From positions 18,094,097 to 18,158,096 of the forward strand of contig NC_049905.1 in NCBI RefSeq assembly GCF_001411555.2: 64,000 bases of DNA, given 5' to 3'. Every line of letters begins with the position of its first letter. The first letter of the stretch is position 1. The notes below the pieces were generated by a model, which had not been told where the DNA came from, ran no database searches, and saw only the letters and a list, made by a program, of their open reading frames with translations. The stretch is from Juglans regia. Taxonomy: Eukaryota > Streptophyta > Magnoliopsida > Fagales > Juglandaceae. A program made the position numbers and the translations under genes. Positions 13,201 to 23,154 of this stretch are shown in pieces.

Positions 13201-16200
13201 TAATGACCCAAAAAGCCCATAAAAAAACCAACCCAAAGTACATCAAACCCGACCCCAATCCTTGTTTCATGTACAACTAAAACTCTACCCGAACACCAAC
13301 CCCAACACCTTGATTCCCGTCTTCACAATACCCTCCCTTTAGACTTCTCTCTAGTTGAACTACCACTCTTAGCGTCGTAGTTGATTGTCGAAAAGAGACG
13401 ATGTAACTCCCTGCTTTTCTTGAAGCTTGATTTGGTTTCAAGTGTGCGGCTTGCCTCGATCGCAGTAATTAGTTCGTTAAATTAGTCTTCACATCCTCCA
13501 TGTAAAATTCCCACGAACTGCTAAATCTCGTTAACTTTAGGCAGAATCCAATCCGCTATTGGAGGAAGAGAGACCAGGGGAGCCACAATATCCCCATCAA
13601 CCTGCACTCCCGACTCTAGACATTCCTCTACACAAGGCACCAACGCCAAACCCATTGGTTCTCCAGTAACTCAATTGGTTCTCTCCAATGGTATTGGGGT
13701 CCCCATTGGAGATTCTAGGATGACAACAAGTCCCTTCACCTCTGGGATGATAGAGGATCCTACATTTCCTTCAGACCTCGGTAGTACACCTTTTTCCTTC
13801 AACTCTAACGAGGGAGCCATAGTTTCTTCAGGGACCAAGGGTGTAATACCGACTATCGATCTATCCTATGTTACATGAGGCGAATGACATTACATTACTG
13901 ATGTCTCTACGCCAATACCCGATGTAGACCCCACTTCAAATAAATCCAGATTTCCTTTTGACCCGCCATACTCTCCTGGATCTGGTTATAGGGACAGGGC
14001 CGAATCTGACCTTCCGTTTTCCTTTTTCTGAGTTTAAAGGATTCGGGCCTATCAAGTTTCTTACCACCCTGTTGCCTCCAGCTGAAAGCCGATCTATTTT
14101 CGTAGACAAGAAAGTTATCGTTGTCTTCAACTCGATAAGTTGGGTTTCCATCTCCTTTAGAGAATTGTGCATCTCGACAAGCTGGACTTAAGGTGTGATT
14201 GGCAAACCCCCACACTCTGAACCCCCGAAGCATGTCCCGTCTTTAGAGCTACCGCATAGGATTGCCTCGCCACCGAGGATGTACTTGGGTCTTTCTCCAA
14301 GTTCTCCCTCCCTACCACACCACCTTGTCCTTCCAAGCCGTCACTCTCTCTCTTACTGAAGGAAAAATGACGCAGCACCTCCCCCATCCTTCTCCAACCA
14401 CTGCCCCCCTCTTCAAGAATGAAAATAAAATTCCTCCTCCCCCCACCACACTCATCCATCGCCATATAACGTCCGCGAGCATTCGAGCAGCGATGCGCTG
14501 TAAAACTACGTCGACCTTCCTGGACAGTGGAGAAAAAATCTTGTTTCTTATCCTTAGTACACGCTTCTATGGCCTTGGCCAGCCACTACACTGTTGTCGA
14601 ACCCAGAACCAACTTAGATATCACCCTTCGACTCCTTTCAGTAATGGCCAATATGCTCCCCTCCTTTACCAGTGTAAAGGATTTAGATTATATGGCCAAC
14701 TCTATAGAAGAACCCATACTGACCCACTCCCCTTCTTCAACAACCATTCATCATCTTAGATAAACCAGATCAGAAATCCGTTGGGAGCTGCAAGCACTAC
14801 GAAGTTGTGGACTCTAGGTCGTGCTCACTGCAAGCACTGCAAAGTTGTTTGTAGCTGCAAATCATGCTCACAGAAGACGCCGAAGCACTCGTTGAAGCCT
14901 TCAGGGTCAATGGCACGACCAATGGAGCCTTCGGGAGGATCGCCAAAGTACTTTGAGAGGCAAAACAGCGATATCTAAGAAGCCAGAGGTTGAACAGACG
15001 CCGGACGGCCCTCAGCGAAGTCGCCGAGGTCCGTCGGCTTTATCTGTGCCGACGATGCGGTGTGTCTCGCCGACAAAGGGTGGGTGGCTGCAGATCTAGT
15101 TCCTTAGGGTTTTCGGGCTTCGTATTGTTTTCTCTCTCCTCTAGACTGACGCCGGACGGCCCTCAAGGAAGTCGTCGGGGCCCGTCGGCTTTGTCTGTGA
15201 CGACGGTGAGAGGTCACTCGCCGGTAAGGGTGGCGCCGGCTTCCTTAGGGTTTTACGGTTTTACGTCCGATACGTCCGAGAGAGTTTTTCATGAGAATAT
15301 TGTTATTGGCCCAAGGGCCCATAAATTTCTAAAAGCCCCTTTGAAGTTATCAGATTGGTTAAGTGTTGGACAAGCCGCAAGCACATGTTTTAAATGAATA
15401 AGTCAAACTTCTTGGATGACAAACCCATAAACCCAGCCCATTAGGAATCAACCTGACAGCCCTTGAGACCCCAAACAACAAAAGACTCATACTGTTGCAA
15501 CTCTCTATGATACCTCATATGATACGGATAAGGGTAGATGGTGTATGGGATCCCACATTGCTTGGGAATGAGAAGTTATTGCTCTTTATAAGGGTCCAAT
15601 GGGGCTCCAATTGCATCATTAACTAATCATTTTGGAGTATAGGCCATGTGGTTTGGGCCTTCCATTGGGGGGTTACAAATGTTGGAGCCCCATTGGAACC
15701 TTATAAGGAGCAAGAACTTCTCCTTCCCAAGCAATATGGAATCTCATACACCACCTACCCTTATCTTTATCATATGGAGTATCACACCCTCCCATTTCAA
15801 TTCAAACTTCACAGCTTTTCTCCCTTGGAATTTTTTCTTCCCCCCACATCTAATGATACCAAAGACCCTTCTCCTCTATGTATAAAACGAACCCTTCACA
15901 CAAAGTTCTCCATCCCCCACGCCACCTCTCTCTCTCTCTCTCTCTAACAAGATCAATGCAAACTTGCACACTCATGGTCATCCTTGTGCTCTCACCCCAT
16001 CCAACTCTCTGCACCAGAGAACCAGTGCTGATGAAGACCACCAAAAGCAAGTTGTTACGTGATACCCCATATTGACTTAAGAGCATAGGTGGTGTATGGG
16101 ATCTCATATTGCTTGGGAGGGAGAAGTTATTGCTCTTTATAACAATTCCAATAGGGCTCCAATGTACCATTAATTGGTCCTTTTGATGTATGGCCCAGAG

Positions 16201-19200
16201 GTGGCTAGGACCTTCCCTTTGGACGTTACATGTTGTCTCCCTCTGCTTTTTCTCTTGCCGTCTGTCACTGCATAGCCAATAACAACATTTTTTTATATAA
16301 GTAACAGCCAATAACAACACAAGTCCAAGCAAGCGCAGAGATGTCCCCACGCCCAAACCCTTAGAACATACACGTTGCTCTTTATCTCACATCACCTCTC
16401 TCTAGTTCCATATCCCTCAAATTCACGAAGCTCAAACTCACGCGACCGAAGATCAGCACAACCACCAGTTGCACCTCTAGCTTGGACAGAAACTCCCGAC
16501 CAAGTTGCATAGGGTCCCTTTTTGCAGAAACCAATGTTGGCCAATTGGCCCAATCCTACACCATGAAGCACCGCCGCATCATCCTCCTCCAAACTACCCA
16601 ACATTCTCTCAATGATTATTGACGCATTAATTGTTGCATAGAGCTACGAGTTACATTAATATGATCACAACCTTTGAGTTATGTAAGTTCATATGACTAC
16701 ATCCTTTTGAAATGCATCTTTTCTAAGAAAAATTTTGTTAAGTATGAAGATATTTTATTGATGATCAAATAGACATAGCCCAAGTACATAGGAAGTATAC
16801 ATCAGATTACACCTAATTAGGAACTAGAAACAAATACAAGGAAATCATGAAAGTTAGGCCTTTAGAAACGCATCTTTTCTAAATTATACTATCACTCTTT
16901 GAAATTGCTTAGCGTTTAAATTGCAAGATAACAAACATGTTTTTGTAAATGCAAGGCATGTTGCTCAAATTGTGTATAATTATTTTTCTATGTAAAACCA
17001 ATTCCTTGATAATCCCTTTTATGCATCCCTATGATTATAATTATAAAAGCATGTAAATGCCAATGGGTGCATGCTTCCACTATGCCATGTAATGTATATG
17101 TTGTAATGTATATGTTGTAATGTATATGTAGTAATATTATTGGATGAATGAATGAAATAAAAGTAAAAGGGAATCAAAAAAGAAAAGAAAAAAGAAAGGT
17201 GAATGGCTGAATGTGACTGCTAATAGATAATTGATGATCGATAGTGGGGTCAATGGAAATGGCTATCTAAATGGCTTATTACATGTGCGCCTTGCAATGC
17301 CCATCACCTTTTGACAAGATTTTACCCAGGGCCTCAGGTGCAATCATGATTGTCAAGATCATCGACCCATGCACAAAGAGGGTAATTGCATGAAACATTA
17401 CTAGATTTTATGTTATGGAATGAACGATAATGTTTAATTTATGTATGATGTTTAAAAGAAAAGGCTTAGTAAGTAATGATATGTTTAATGCGTGATGTAT
17501 TGTTTATTGAATATTTGACTCACTGTCATGTGTTAAACATCCTAAGTAATAATCAATGTGAATATGAAACTGACTTATCAAAAACAAATGTGAATATGAA
17601 ACTGTAGAACAAGACTTGGCTTGGGGAGAAGAGGCGAAGCCGCAGAGACCTAAACCATTTATGGAGATTTTTAATTTATTATCTTATTATTAGTAGTTGA
17701 CAAGTACAAGACTTCAACAATTTTTTATAAGTGCTACTGATGACTCTAACTTCATAAAGTTTGGTTTATTTTTGTTTTATGAAATCTTTTATACCTAGCG
17801 CATAAGTAATTTTTCAAATTGGCATTCCCGACCTTATGAGGGAAGGGGTGATACAGATAACCTTCCATAAGCCCCACTCATCTTAGTTTGGTAGAAGCGG
17901 TATGGGGTCTTCGAATAAATAGGGTCCAAACTCCTCTCAAGTAATCACTTGACAAAACTCTTATCGAGTTAATCAAAGCAATAGACTTTGCCATCCATTG
18001 TATCGAAGTAACTAAACCTAAGAAGCTCCAATTTTGGAGATCGAGCCAAGATTGTTCCATCATATTTTTTAAATTATAAAACTAAAATAAAATAGTGTCC
18101 ATTAGGTGCACATTGGTGTTTGAGGAGCCTTCGCCATCCCTTTTGCATTGTGAAAATGAATCAAAAAAAAATTTATAAGTGAAAATGAATCATAAATTGA
18201 AGTGACGTTATTGATCTGCTGCAGGATCTCTGCCAGCATCCACCCATGAGACTATAGGTCTCCTTAGAAGGGCCCAGTCACCTTAAGCTGAGCAACAACC
18301 TCAGCAAGCTGATTCATTCTAGTGTCTTCTGCCATTTGAATAGTGATATCTCTAATGCTATAATGTTAGGTTACCTTGTAATGGAAGAAAATTAAAAGCT
18401 AATAATAAAGAGTTAGGCCACTTTGAGGGCACCAAGTTATAGTATCACAGAGTGAGCATAAGAGGATGGTAAATAAGACCCACATTTCTAGGGAGGGGGA
18501 AGTTATTGTGGTTTATAGTGATTCAACGATGCTCCAATTGTAGCCTTGCCTACTTGTCTAAAAGAAATTGTAGCCTTGACTAGTCATTTGAGAGTATAAG
18601 TGATGTGGCTTGGGCTTTCATTGGATCATTGCAAATGTCATCAAGGCCAACCCTAGCAAGTGTGAAGCTTGAGCTGTGCCTTTCACAATGGAATGGTCTA
18701 ACGGGAACGGGTGGAAATAAGGAGAAGTTTTGGCTATTTATAATGATTTCAAGGGGCGCCTTAATTAGTCCTTTTAGAATATATGTTCAGATGTAGCTTG
18801 AGTTTACTTTTGATCATTACACCAGTCCTCCACAATCATTTTTGGTTTCACAACTGATTCAATTTTCATGGATAATTCAGCAATTTATGGGAAACACAAC
18901 CCAATCTGTCAATAAACCCACATGCCCAAATAACTTTTTTCCCATAAGTAAACTGACCCATATAACTGACAATAACCAACCAACAACACAACAATAACTG
19001 ACCCATTACTGCACGGCTCAATAATTTACAGACAACTAACCCACTTAGGACCAATTGACCCAACAGGCCAACACAAAATGCAACTCCCATAAGTAAAAAA
19101 TGGTAAATAAGAAAGATATGCCACATCATCCTCACATGCTTGATGCTTCCAGCATGAGGAAAATCAGCCTAGACACGTGACAATTCATCTTAATTCATGC

Positions 19201-20039
19201 GCAAAGAAAATGCACACTGCAGGCATCATGCTTATCTTTTAAATAGATGGCACCAAATACTCCAGGAAAGAAAAATTTATCATCCAATTATAATCCTGCA
19301 AACAATCTTTTTTTTTTTTTATAAGTAAATGAGTCCTCGCAAACAAAATTAATTGCTCACACTAACAAGTCCCGCTGAGCTATTAGACTAAATCCTATGT
19401 GCAATAATTGCACCATGCCGTACTAAGTGCCCATTCCCTCTCATAATCGCAAGCCATTACAAAGGCGGTCTAAAATAAGCCTGAAAAGCAAAAAGCTCTA
19501 TCATGCTGATGCCTGCATTCCCCTCTCAAAAGACTAAAGAAGGGACCATCAGCTCTCTATGTTCAGCCGCTCGCTAAAGCATGGATGAAAGTCCGAATAG
19601 AATGTAAACTTGCCTTTCCCAAAAGGTGAAAAACTTAGAAGCTCCTACTAACCTCTCCATGTAGTTTAATGATGCTTATCCGAGTAAACATCTTTTGTAA
19701 TAGAAGTAATAAATCTTAATTGATAGCCACAATATTTCTTTTTTTTAATAGTATCTGAGTGAACGCCTTGACTTTACATGCCCCAAAATTCAAAATTCCT
19801 TTCGCTTCTGACATTTTCCGGTGACCAAACACACATATAGCCACTAATCCCGATCGATCAAAATATATGGGCAAATAAACAAAGCGTGGTAAAATTCATG
19901 GCCTAACCTTCTCGTTCTTGAAGCGTGTACGGATGTTTCCGAGCTCCTTGTCGACACGGAGGCGTTCCTGCTCTTTGTTCTGGCAATTGCGGACGTCGCT
20001 GATGAAAACGGAGAGCCCTCGCATGCCTGACAACGCCAT
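1267..20039 (-). CDS. AP2A: AP-2 complex subunit alpha (alpha-adaptin), 5' part, exons 1-8, partial at left edge
   Basis: Alpha-adaptin is a large subunit of the AP-2 complex, which recruits cargo and clathrin at the plasma membrane during endocytosis. Eight exons read on the minus strand: 19908-20039, 12029-12160, 11603-11728, 9928-9990, 9756-9853, 9458-9665, 1434-1505 and 1267-1359. All junctions are GT-AG and phases join to give 308 residues without a stop. The start is the ATG at 20039 ([20 protein letters not shown]), the usual plant alpha-adaptin N-terminus. Conserved trunk segments follow, including [57 protein letters not shown] and [16 protein letters not shown]. The family is about 1000 residues, so only the N-terminal third of the adaptin trunk is present; the rest must lie beyond position 1. 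Introns 1 and 6 are nearly 8 kb each and filled with retroelements. Assignment rests on recalled family sequence and is strong. Confidence 0.93.
1680..1866 (+). mobile_element. tRNA-derived SINE, copy 1
   Basis: It starts with GACCCCTAGGGGTTGGTTCA, whose TGGTTCAAGTGG part resembles a Pol III A box. It ends GTGCCAATAAAAT and is flanked by perfect 15-bp repeats AAAGTAACATAATTT at 1665-1679 and 1867-1881. Compared with copy 2 it has lost the middle segment carrying the B box. Confidence 0.85.
1982..2043 (+). mobile_element. Truncated LINE tail (62 bp)
   Basis: It ends TTACCTATCAAAAA, a variant of the recurrent LINE terminus, and lies between perfect 13-bp repeats GAAAAAAGGGTTA at 1969-1981 and 2044-2056. 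Confidence 0.75.
3000..5168 (+). mobile_element. Decayed L1-type LINE: reverse-transcriptase part to 3' end
   Basis: This is a 5'-truncated, inactive non-LTR retrotransposon. Frames at 3007-3342 and 3431-3646 encode reverse-transcriptase segments typical of plant LINEs: [16 protein letters not shown], then [15 protein letters not shown], then [15 protein letters not shown]. The last corresponds to the catalytic FADD box, here FAND, so a catalytic aspartate is replaced. Stops and frameshifts break the frame at several places. The frame at 4873-5094 ([14 protein letters not shown]...) matches the end of L1 ORF2 proteins that have no RNase H domain. It ends TTTACTTATAAAAAAA near 5150-5168, the same terminus seen in many short insertions in this window. 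No target-site duplication was found. Confidence 0.82.
4118..4154. repeat. Homopolymer junction: about 22 T followed by 15 G
   Basis: A long T run passes directly into a G run inside the decayed LINE. It may be a genuine simple repeat or an assembly artefact. Confidence 0.8.
5293..6031. mobile_element. MITE of the GAGCATTC-terminus family (739 bp)
   Basis: It begins GAGCATTCTCATCGGC and ends GTGAATGCTC as an inverted repeat, flanked by TTA at 5290-5292 and 6032-6034. It contains a CA/CT microsatellite (about 5480-5510) and pyrimidine-rich sequence. The 118-residue frame inside is low complexity and not convincing as a gene. Confidence 0.7.
6743..6925 (-). mobile_element. Truncated LINE 3' end (183 bp)
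   Basis: A T run and AAAAGTAAATAAAGATTTTA at the left mark the reversed poly(A) end. Perfect 13-bp repeats TCACTTGATAACT flank it at 6730-6742 and 6926-6938. Confidence 0.8.
8345..8447 (+). mobile_element. Probable LINE 3' tail
   Basis: The segment ends ATTCCATTACTTATAAAAAA, matching the recurrent LINE terminus. No clear target-site duplication was seen. Confidence 0.45.
8672..8916 (-). mobile_element. tRNA-derived SINE, copy 2 (longest and most complete)
   Basis: On the minus strand it reads from TTAGGGGTTGGCTCAAGTGG (A-box-like) through GGTTCGAATCCC (B-box-like) to TCCGGTGCTAATAAA and a poly(A) tail. AACTAATAG flanks it at 8663-8671 and 8917-8925. Both Pol III promoter boxes survive. Confidence 0.88.
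9991..11602 (-). other. Alpha-adaptin intron 3 (1.6 kb)
   Basis: This intron lies between the exon ending CLALTM and the exon beginning [10 protein letters not shown] see no coding content. The only structured item is a 22-bp tandem duplication near 10829-10872 (a unit containing AAATTCCACAAGCTGTCA). Confidence 0.75.
12555..12779 (+). mobile_element. tRNA-derived SINE, copy 3
   Basis: It begins CAAGCCCCTAGGGGTTGACT and ends CCGGTGCCAATAAAAAAT. The flanks ATTCACATTCCAA (12542-12554) and ATTCACAATCCAA (12780-12792) differ at one base. The B-box region has decayed. Confidence 0.85.
13097..15290 (-). mobile_element. Non-autonomous LINE derivative with tandem 5' repeats and broken ORF1-like region
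   Basis: The element is bounded by perfect 12-bp repeats ATGAGAATATTG at 13085-13096 and 15291-15302. The reversed 3' end (T run, then TATAAGTAAAAATATTGTATA) is at the left. The 5' end at the right is GC-rich and contains two imperfect tandem units. The middle has minus-strand frames at 13936-14172 and 14157-14465 (the latter includes [20 protein letters not shown]) resembling plant retroelement ORF1-type proteins, with frameshifts and stops. No endonuclease or reverse-transcriptase sequence is present. It was therefore probably mobilised in trans or is an internal deletion derivative. The ORF1 link is a weak family resemblance; the insertion boundaries are well supported. Confidence 0.7.
14996..15260 (-). 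repeat. Two GC-rich tandem units of about 150 bp at the 5' end of the LINE derivative
   Basis: The unit containing GACGCCGGACGGCCCTCA occurs at about 14996 and again at about 15147. Each unit continues with GTCGGCTTT and ends TTCCTTAGGGTTTT. The arrangement resembles tandem promoter monomers of some LINE 5' UTRs, an analogy only. Confidence 0.7.
15508..15785. repeat. Inverted repeat with arms of about 103 bp
   Basis: The left arm (15508-15610) carries GGTGTATGGGATCCCACATT and GGGTCCAATGGGGCTCC. The right arm (15682-15785) is its reverse complement with scattered mismatches. The loop is about 71 bp. The RNA from either strand would fold into a long hairpin within alpha-adaptin intron 1. Confidence 0.8.
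16079..16235 (+). repeat. Third copy of the GGTGTATGGGATC repeat
   Basis: This segment repeats the left arm of the 15508 hairpin: GGTGTATGGGATCTCATATT, GAGAAGTTATTGCTCTTTAT, then GGGCTCCAAT. A TATA-like TATGTATAAAACG (about 15878) and a CT tract (15928-15946) lie between the copies, so the pair may be remnants of LTRs around a small element. That identity is not proven. Confidence 0.55.
16288..16305 (-). mobile_element. 18-bp LINE-tail insertion
   Basis: The insert TTTTTTATATAAGTAAC lies between perfect 14-bp repeats AGCCAATAACAACA at 16274-16287 and 16306-16319. Confidence 0.75.
16727..16864 (-). mobile_element. Truncated LINE 3' end (138 bp)
   Basis: The flanking 18-bp repeats GAAAYGCATCTTTTCTAA at 16709-16726 and 16865-16882 differ at one base. 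The body (TTTTATTGATGATCAAATAG, then AGCCCAAGTACATAGG) resembles the insertion at 6743-6925. Confidence 0.8.
17089..17130 (+). repeat. Minisatellite, three 14-bp units
   Basis: GTAATGTATATGTT is repeated three times in tandem with one change in the last unit. Confidence 0.85.
17573..17586 (+). mobile_element. 14-bp LINE-tail insertion
   Basis: ACTTATCAAAAACA lies between perfect 18-bp repeats AATGTGAATATGAAACTG at 17555-17572 and 17587-17604. Confidence 0.65.
18164..18178 (-). mobile_element. Probable 15-bp retroinsertion scar
   Basis: An A-rich stretch ending TTTATAA lies between perfect 14-bp repeats GTGAAAATGAATCA at 18150-18163 and 18179-18192. It fits the LINE-tail terminus only in part. 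Confidence 0.5.
18475..18830 (+). repeat. Two further diverged copies of the GAAGTTATTG repeat family
   Basis: The sequence GGGGAAGTTATTGTGGTTTA, followed by GATGCTCCAATTGTAG and GTATAAGTGATGTGGCTTGG, parallels the repeats at 15508 and 16079. A weaker copy starts near 18700. An insertion at 18549-18565 is flanked by AATTGTAGCCTTG repeats (18536-18548 and 18566-18578). Confidence 0.5.
19306..19333 (-). mobile_element. 28-bp LINE-tail insertion
   Basis: A T run plus ATAAGTAAATGAG sits between TCCTGCAAACAA (19294-19305) and TCCTCGCAAACAA (19334-19346), which differ by one inserted base. Confidence 0.65.
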
Positions 20040-20239
20040 CGCCGCTCAGATCCACTCTCACACGCACACGCACACGCACATACAACGAGAGAGAGAGAGA
20101 GAGAGAGAAAACTCTTGAGCTCCCAATCCTAGATCCTCCGTCGCCGTGACACCGTTCGGATCTAACGCTGCGACAATAATAGAAGGGGTATCTTCGAGAA
20201 GATCAGCTCCAAATTCAAAACCGAAAATGCCTTTGTCAC

Positions 20240-20280
<41 letters not shown>

Positions 20281-20340
20281 AGGAAGGTGGACTGACTGAG
20301 GTGAATTGGAAAACTCGTCGGAAGGAGCACGGAGACGACT
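20040..20340 (-). promoter_or_regulatory. Probable 5' leader and proximal promoter of alpha-adaptin
   Basis: Directly upstream of the ATG, on the coding strand, are two long pyrimidine tracts: (CT)n at 20087-20108, and (CT)n joined to (TA)n at 20241-20281. CT-rich stretches are common in plant 5' leaders near the transcription start. No transcription start can be fixed from sequence alone. Confidence 0.45.
20241..20281. repeat. Compound (TA)n(GA)n microsatellite
   Basis: (TA)8 runs directly into (GA)13. It lies in the probable alpha-adaptin 5' leader or promoter. Confidence 0.9.
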
Positions 20341-20519
20341 TTTATTTACAATCCCCCACCGCCCCCTAAAAAGAAAAAAGAATTAAAATCTAATCCATTT
20401 TTCGTTCATTTTATTTTCCGCGTAATATTTTTTTTCTCTCCTTTTTTTTAATATTATGCTTATTAACTGAATACCAAATTATATTTTTCACTTTATAAAT
20501 CAAGTAATCAAAAGTTTTA

Positions 20520-20682
20520 GATGCCGTTTGAATAGTTAATTGAGATGAAAGTTAAATAGAATATTATTATAATATTATTATTATAAAATTTAAAAAAATT
20601 AAATTATTTATTATATTATATATAAATTTAAAAAAATTAATAATAAAATGTAATGAAACATTTCTTATATTCAAATCGGGGC
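20520..20682. mobile_element. MITE, GTTTGGA-terminus family (163 bp)
   Basis: The termini GATGCCGTTTGAAT and ATTCAAATCGGGGC form an imperfect inverted repeat flanked by TTA at 20517-20519 and 20683-20685. The interior is AT-rich with no coding content. Confidence 0.75.
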
Positions 20683-20878
20683 TTACTCCATCTTGTTTAG
20701 CAAGGTAAAAATACAGAGTTATGATTGTACAGCGGTATCTAAAAATATATCTTTTGAAATATTTTAAAGTATCACTGATAATATCTCAACATATTAAAAT
20801 AATTTAAAAGATGTATAGATTGATATATAAAATAACTTTTTATTTAATCGATAATCATAGAAAACGAGAGACATTTTA

Positions 20879-21333
20879 GAGCATTAGTAATGGACTAGCT
20901 AAATGTCAATGCAAGTCTAAACTTTAACTAGATGTGAGAAAAAAGGCTCTACATTAAACTAGCCAATGGTCCAAAGTTTAAGATTTGATGAATAGTAAAT
21001 CTTAAGTCCTCTCCAAATATAACTAACTACTATTCACAATGGAAAGCAATATTTAATTATTTCATCACTTCCCTCTCTCTTTGAATGGTAAAACATGCAT
21101 GGCATGCATATTATTTCTACTAATTGATAGAGTAGACACATTATTTCTACAAAGTATGAAGATTTAAGAAATATATAAATTATATTTGTAAAAAAAAATA
21201 AAAAATAAAAAATTATATTATTATTTTAATTTTATAATGGCTAGTCCAATGTAGACTCACTTAGTCAAAAATTAATATTATAGCTAAAAATTAAGATTCT
21301 AGCCAAATTTTAGACTTGGCAATACCAATGCTC
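20879..21333. mobile_element. MITE, GAGCATTC-terminus family (455 bp)
   Basis: It begins GAGCATTAGTAATGGACTAG and ends ATACCAATGCTC, flanked by TTA at 20876-20878 and 21334-21336. Confidence 0.75.
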
Positions 21334-21659
21334 TTAGCCATTTGCAAAAGCTCAAACTTCTTTCTTGCTATCATGCTTCTCGATAAACATACAGAGCACA
21401 CTTCAAAACCTAGACCGTTACCACTTTCATCTTAATTATTTTTTTCAAATTCTCACTTGATTATGATCTAATCGTTAAAAATTAAAATTGTACCACATAA
21501 CTAGTTCTCAGTTGATCTTCATGGTCTAGTTTTAATCAAGAAAACAAATTGAAAAAAGTAAGTAATTTAGGGTATAAATCTTAAAGTTTTTGGTAGTTTG
21601 TGATAATATTTGTCAACCTTTATTTCATCTTTTCTTTATACCTCCTAACATGATATTAA

Positions 21660-21981
21660 GGCTGCGTTTGGTTACAAAAGTCAGTTAAATTCAATTTAAT
21701 TTTAAGTTGAGTCTAACATCCAAATATATAACTCTCAAATTACTAAACTCATCTCAACTTAAAACCTCCTTATACGTAGAATCCACAACTTTTTTTCACT
21801 TAACACATCTTTCTACGTGAAACACATAACCTTCTTCAACTTCTCATAAAAAGTATTAAACTTATCTTAACATTTAAGCACACTTTAAACTCAGTTTAGA
21901 TAGATTCCATATAATTCACTTCACTACTCAATTCACTATTACTCATAAAGAACTGAATTTAACTCAACATCTAAATTAGCC
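21660..21981. mobile_element. MITE related to the GTTTGGA family (322 bp)
   Basis: It begins GGCTGCGTTTGGTT and ends ACATCTAAATTAGCC, flanked by TAA at 21657-21659 and 21982-21984. Its interior differs from the shorter members. Confidence 0.6.
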
Positions 21982-22031
21982 TAAAAGATTTGAAAACTAG
22001 CCACAATTTCTTAGAGTTAAATATTCATTTA

Positions 22032-22221
22032 GGATGCGTTTAGATGATGAACTGAGTTGAATTGAGTTAAGTTAAGATGATAAAATATTGTTAGAATATT
22101 ATTTTTTAATATTATTATTATTTTGAGATTTGAAAAAGTTTAATTATTTATTATATTTTATATTAAAATTTGAAAATTTTTTAATGATAAATTAATATGA
22201 GTTTATAAAGCAAACTAAGCC
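22032..22221. mobile_element. MITE, GTTTGGA-terminus family, decayed 3' end
   Basis: It begins GGATGCGTTTAGATG after TTA. The shared core GAATATTATTTTTTAATATT is present. The right end (AACTAAGCC then CTA) has diverged. Confidence 0.6.
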
Positions 22222-22916
22222 CTAGTCTCTAGATTTTATATTTTTAAAATTTTGTTAAAATATTATTTTTTTAATATTATTAGTCTTTAGGTTTTACACT
22301 TTTAACAAAAAAAAATAGAAGAAAATGAAAAGTTGTTAATGAAAAGACTTCCTGTGCAAAATATTCATTACCAGTAATTAATGAAATAATCCACTCAGTT
22401 TTGTAGTTTCACGTCTAGTGTCACAAAAGATTTCCTACACTTTAACACATAACAAACTAATGAAATCTTAATACTAAGCTTTTTTTTTAGGGTAGTAAAT
22501 TTATAAATTGATATACTTTTATGTAATATATTATATTTATTTTATAATAAAAATAATTTTATAATCTAACGTACGATATCAAGTCACGTTAATTTATAAA
22601 TTTATTTTTATAAAATGCATTTCTCTTTTTCTTATATACAAATATTGATATTTGGCAACTTACCTATCAAATCTTGACAATTTATGCTATCCGTTAGATC
22701 ATATTTTAACACATCATAAATCGTTAAAAGTTGGTATTTAGATAACAAATATAAAAAAAACGTTAGTAGTTTAGGATGAAAATACAAATCACTCTTACTA
22801 TATACTCATGTACAATTAGAATATTTTCGATGCAGTGAAATCATTTGCATTATTAGCAATTGAATATTTTTAACCTACTTTAATTCAATGCCCATTTTTG
22901 CACAAGAAAGTGGGCC

Positions 22917-22965
<49 letters not shown>

Positions 22966-22966
22966 T
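22917..22966. repeat. (TTA)n microsatellite, about 16 units
   Basis: An uninterrupted ATT/TTA trinucleotide tract. Confidence 0.95.
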
Positions 22967-23154
22967 TTGTCAACTTTAAAACTTGTCATTCATAAACATG
23001 TAAGCATAAACTCATAAGAAATGATATTCTTTCGTCTTTAATTTTTTTCATCCTCAATCACACTACTTATATAGCCTAATTATAAGTAATTTTGTATGTC
23101 AACCAATTAAATGAACAAACACTTAAAATATGTCACCTCAACGACTATGATTAA

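Larger units (their letters stand above)
12161..19907 (-). other. Alpha-adaptin intron 1 (about 7.7 kb), repeat-filled
   Basis: This intron follows the first coding exon (donor GTTAGG at 19907) and ends at the acceptor before GLSPYEKKK. It holds a SINE (12555-12779), a 2.2-kb LINE derivative (13097-15290), a repeat family in direct and inverted copies (15508-18830) and a run of very short LINE-tail insertions. The non-repeat parts, for example 17130-17550 and 19340-19900, show nothing recognisable. Confidence 0.8.

Noticed and set aside
15646..15947. Overlapping plus-strand ORFs near the hairpin
   Set aside because: They are translations of the inverted repeat and CT tract, with no independent coding evidence.
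20058..20330. 90-residue minus-strand ORF upstream of alpha-adaptin
   Set aside because: It is the 5' leader with microsatellites, read in a frame unrelated to the adaptin protein.
22917..22966. Possible CRISPR-like or satellite array
   Set aside because: It is a plain TTA trinucleotide microsatellite with no spacers.
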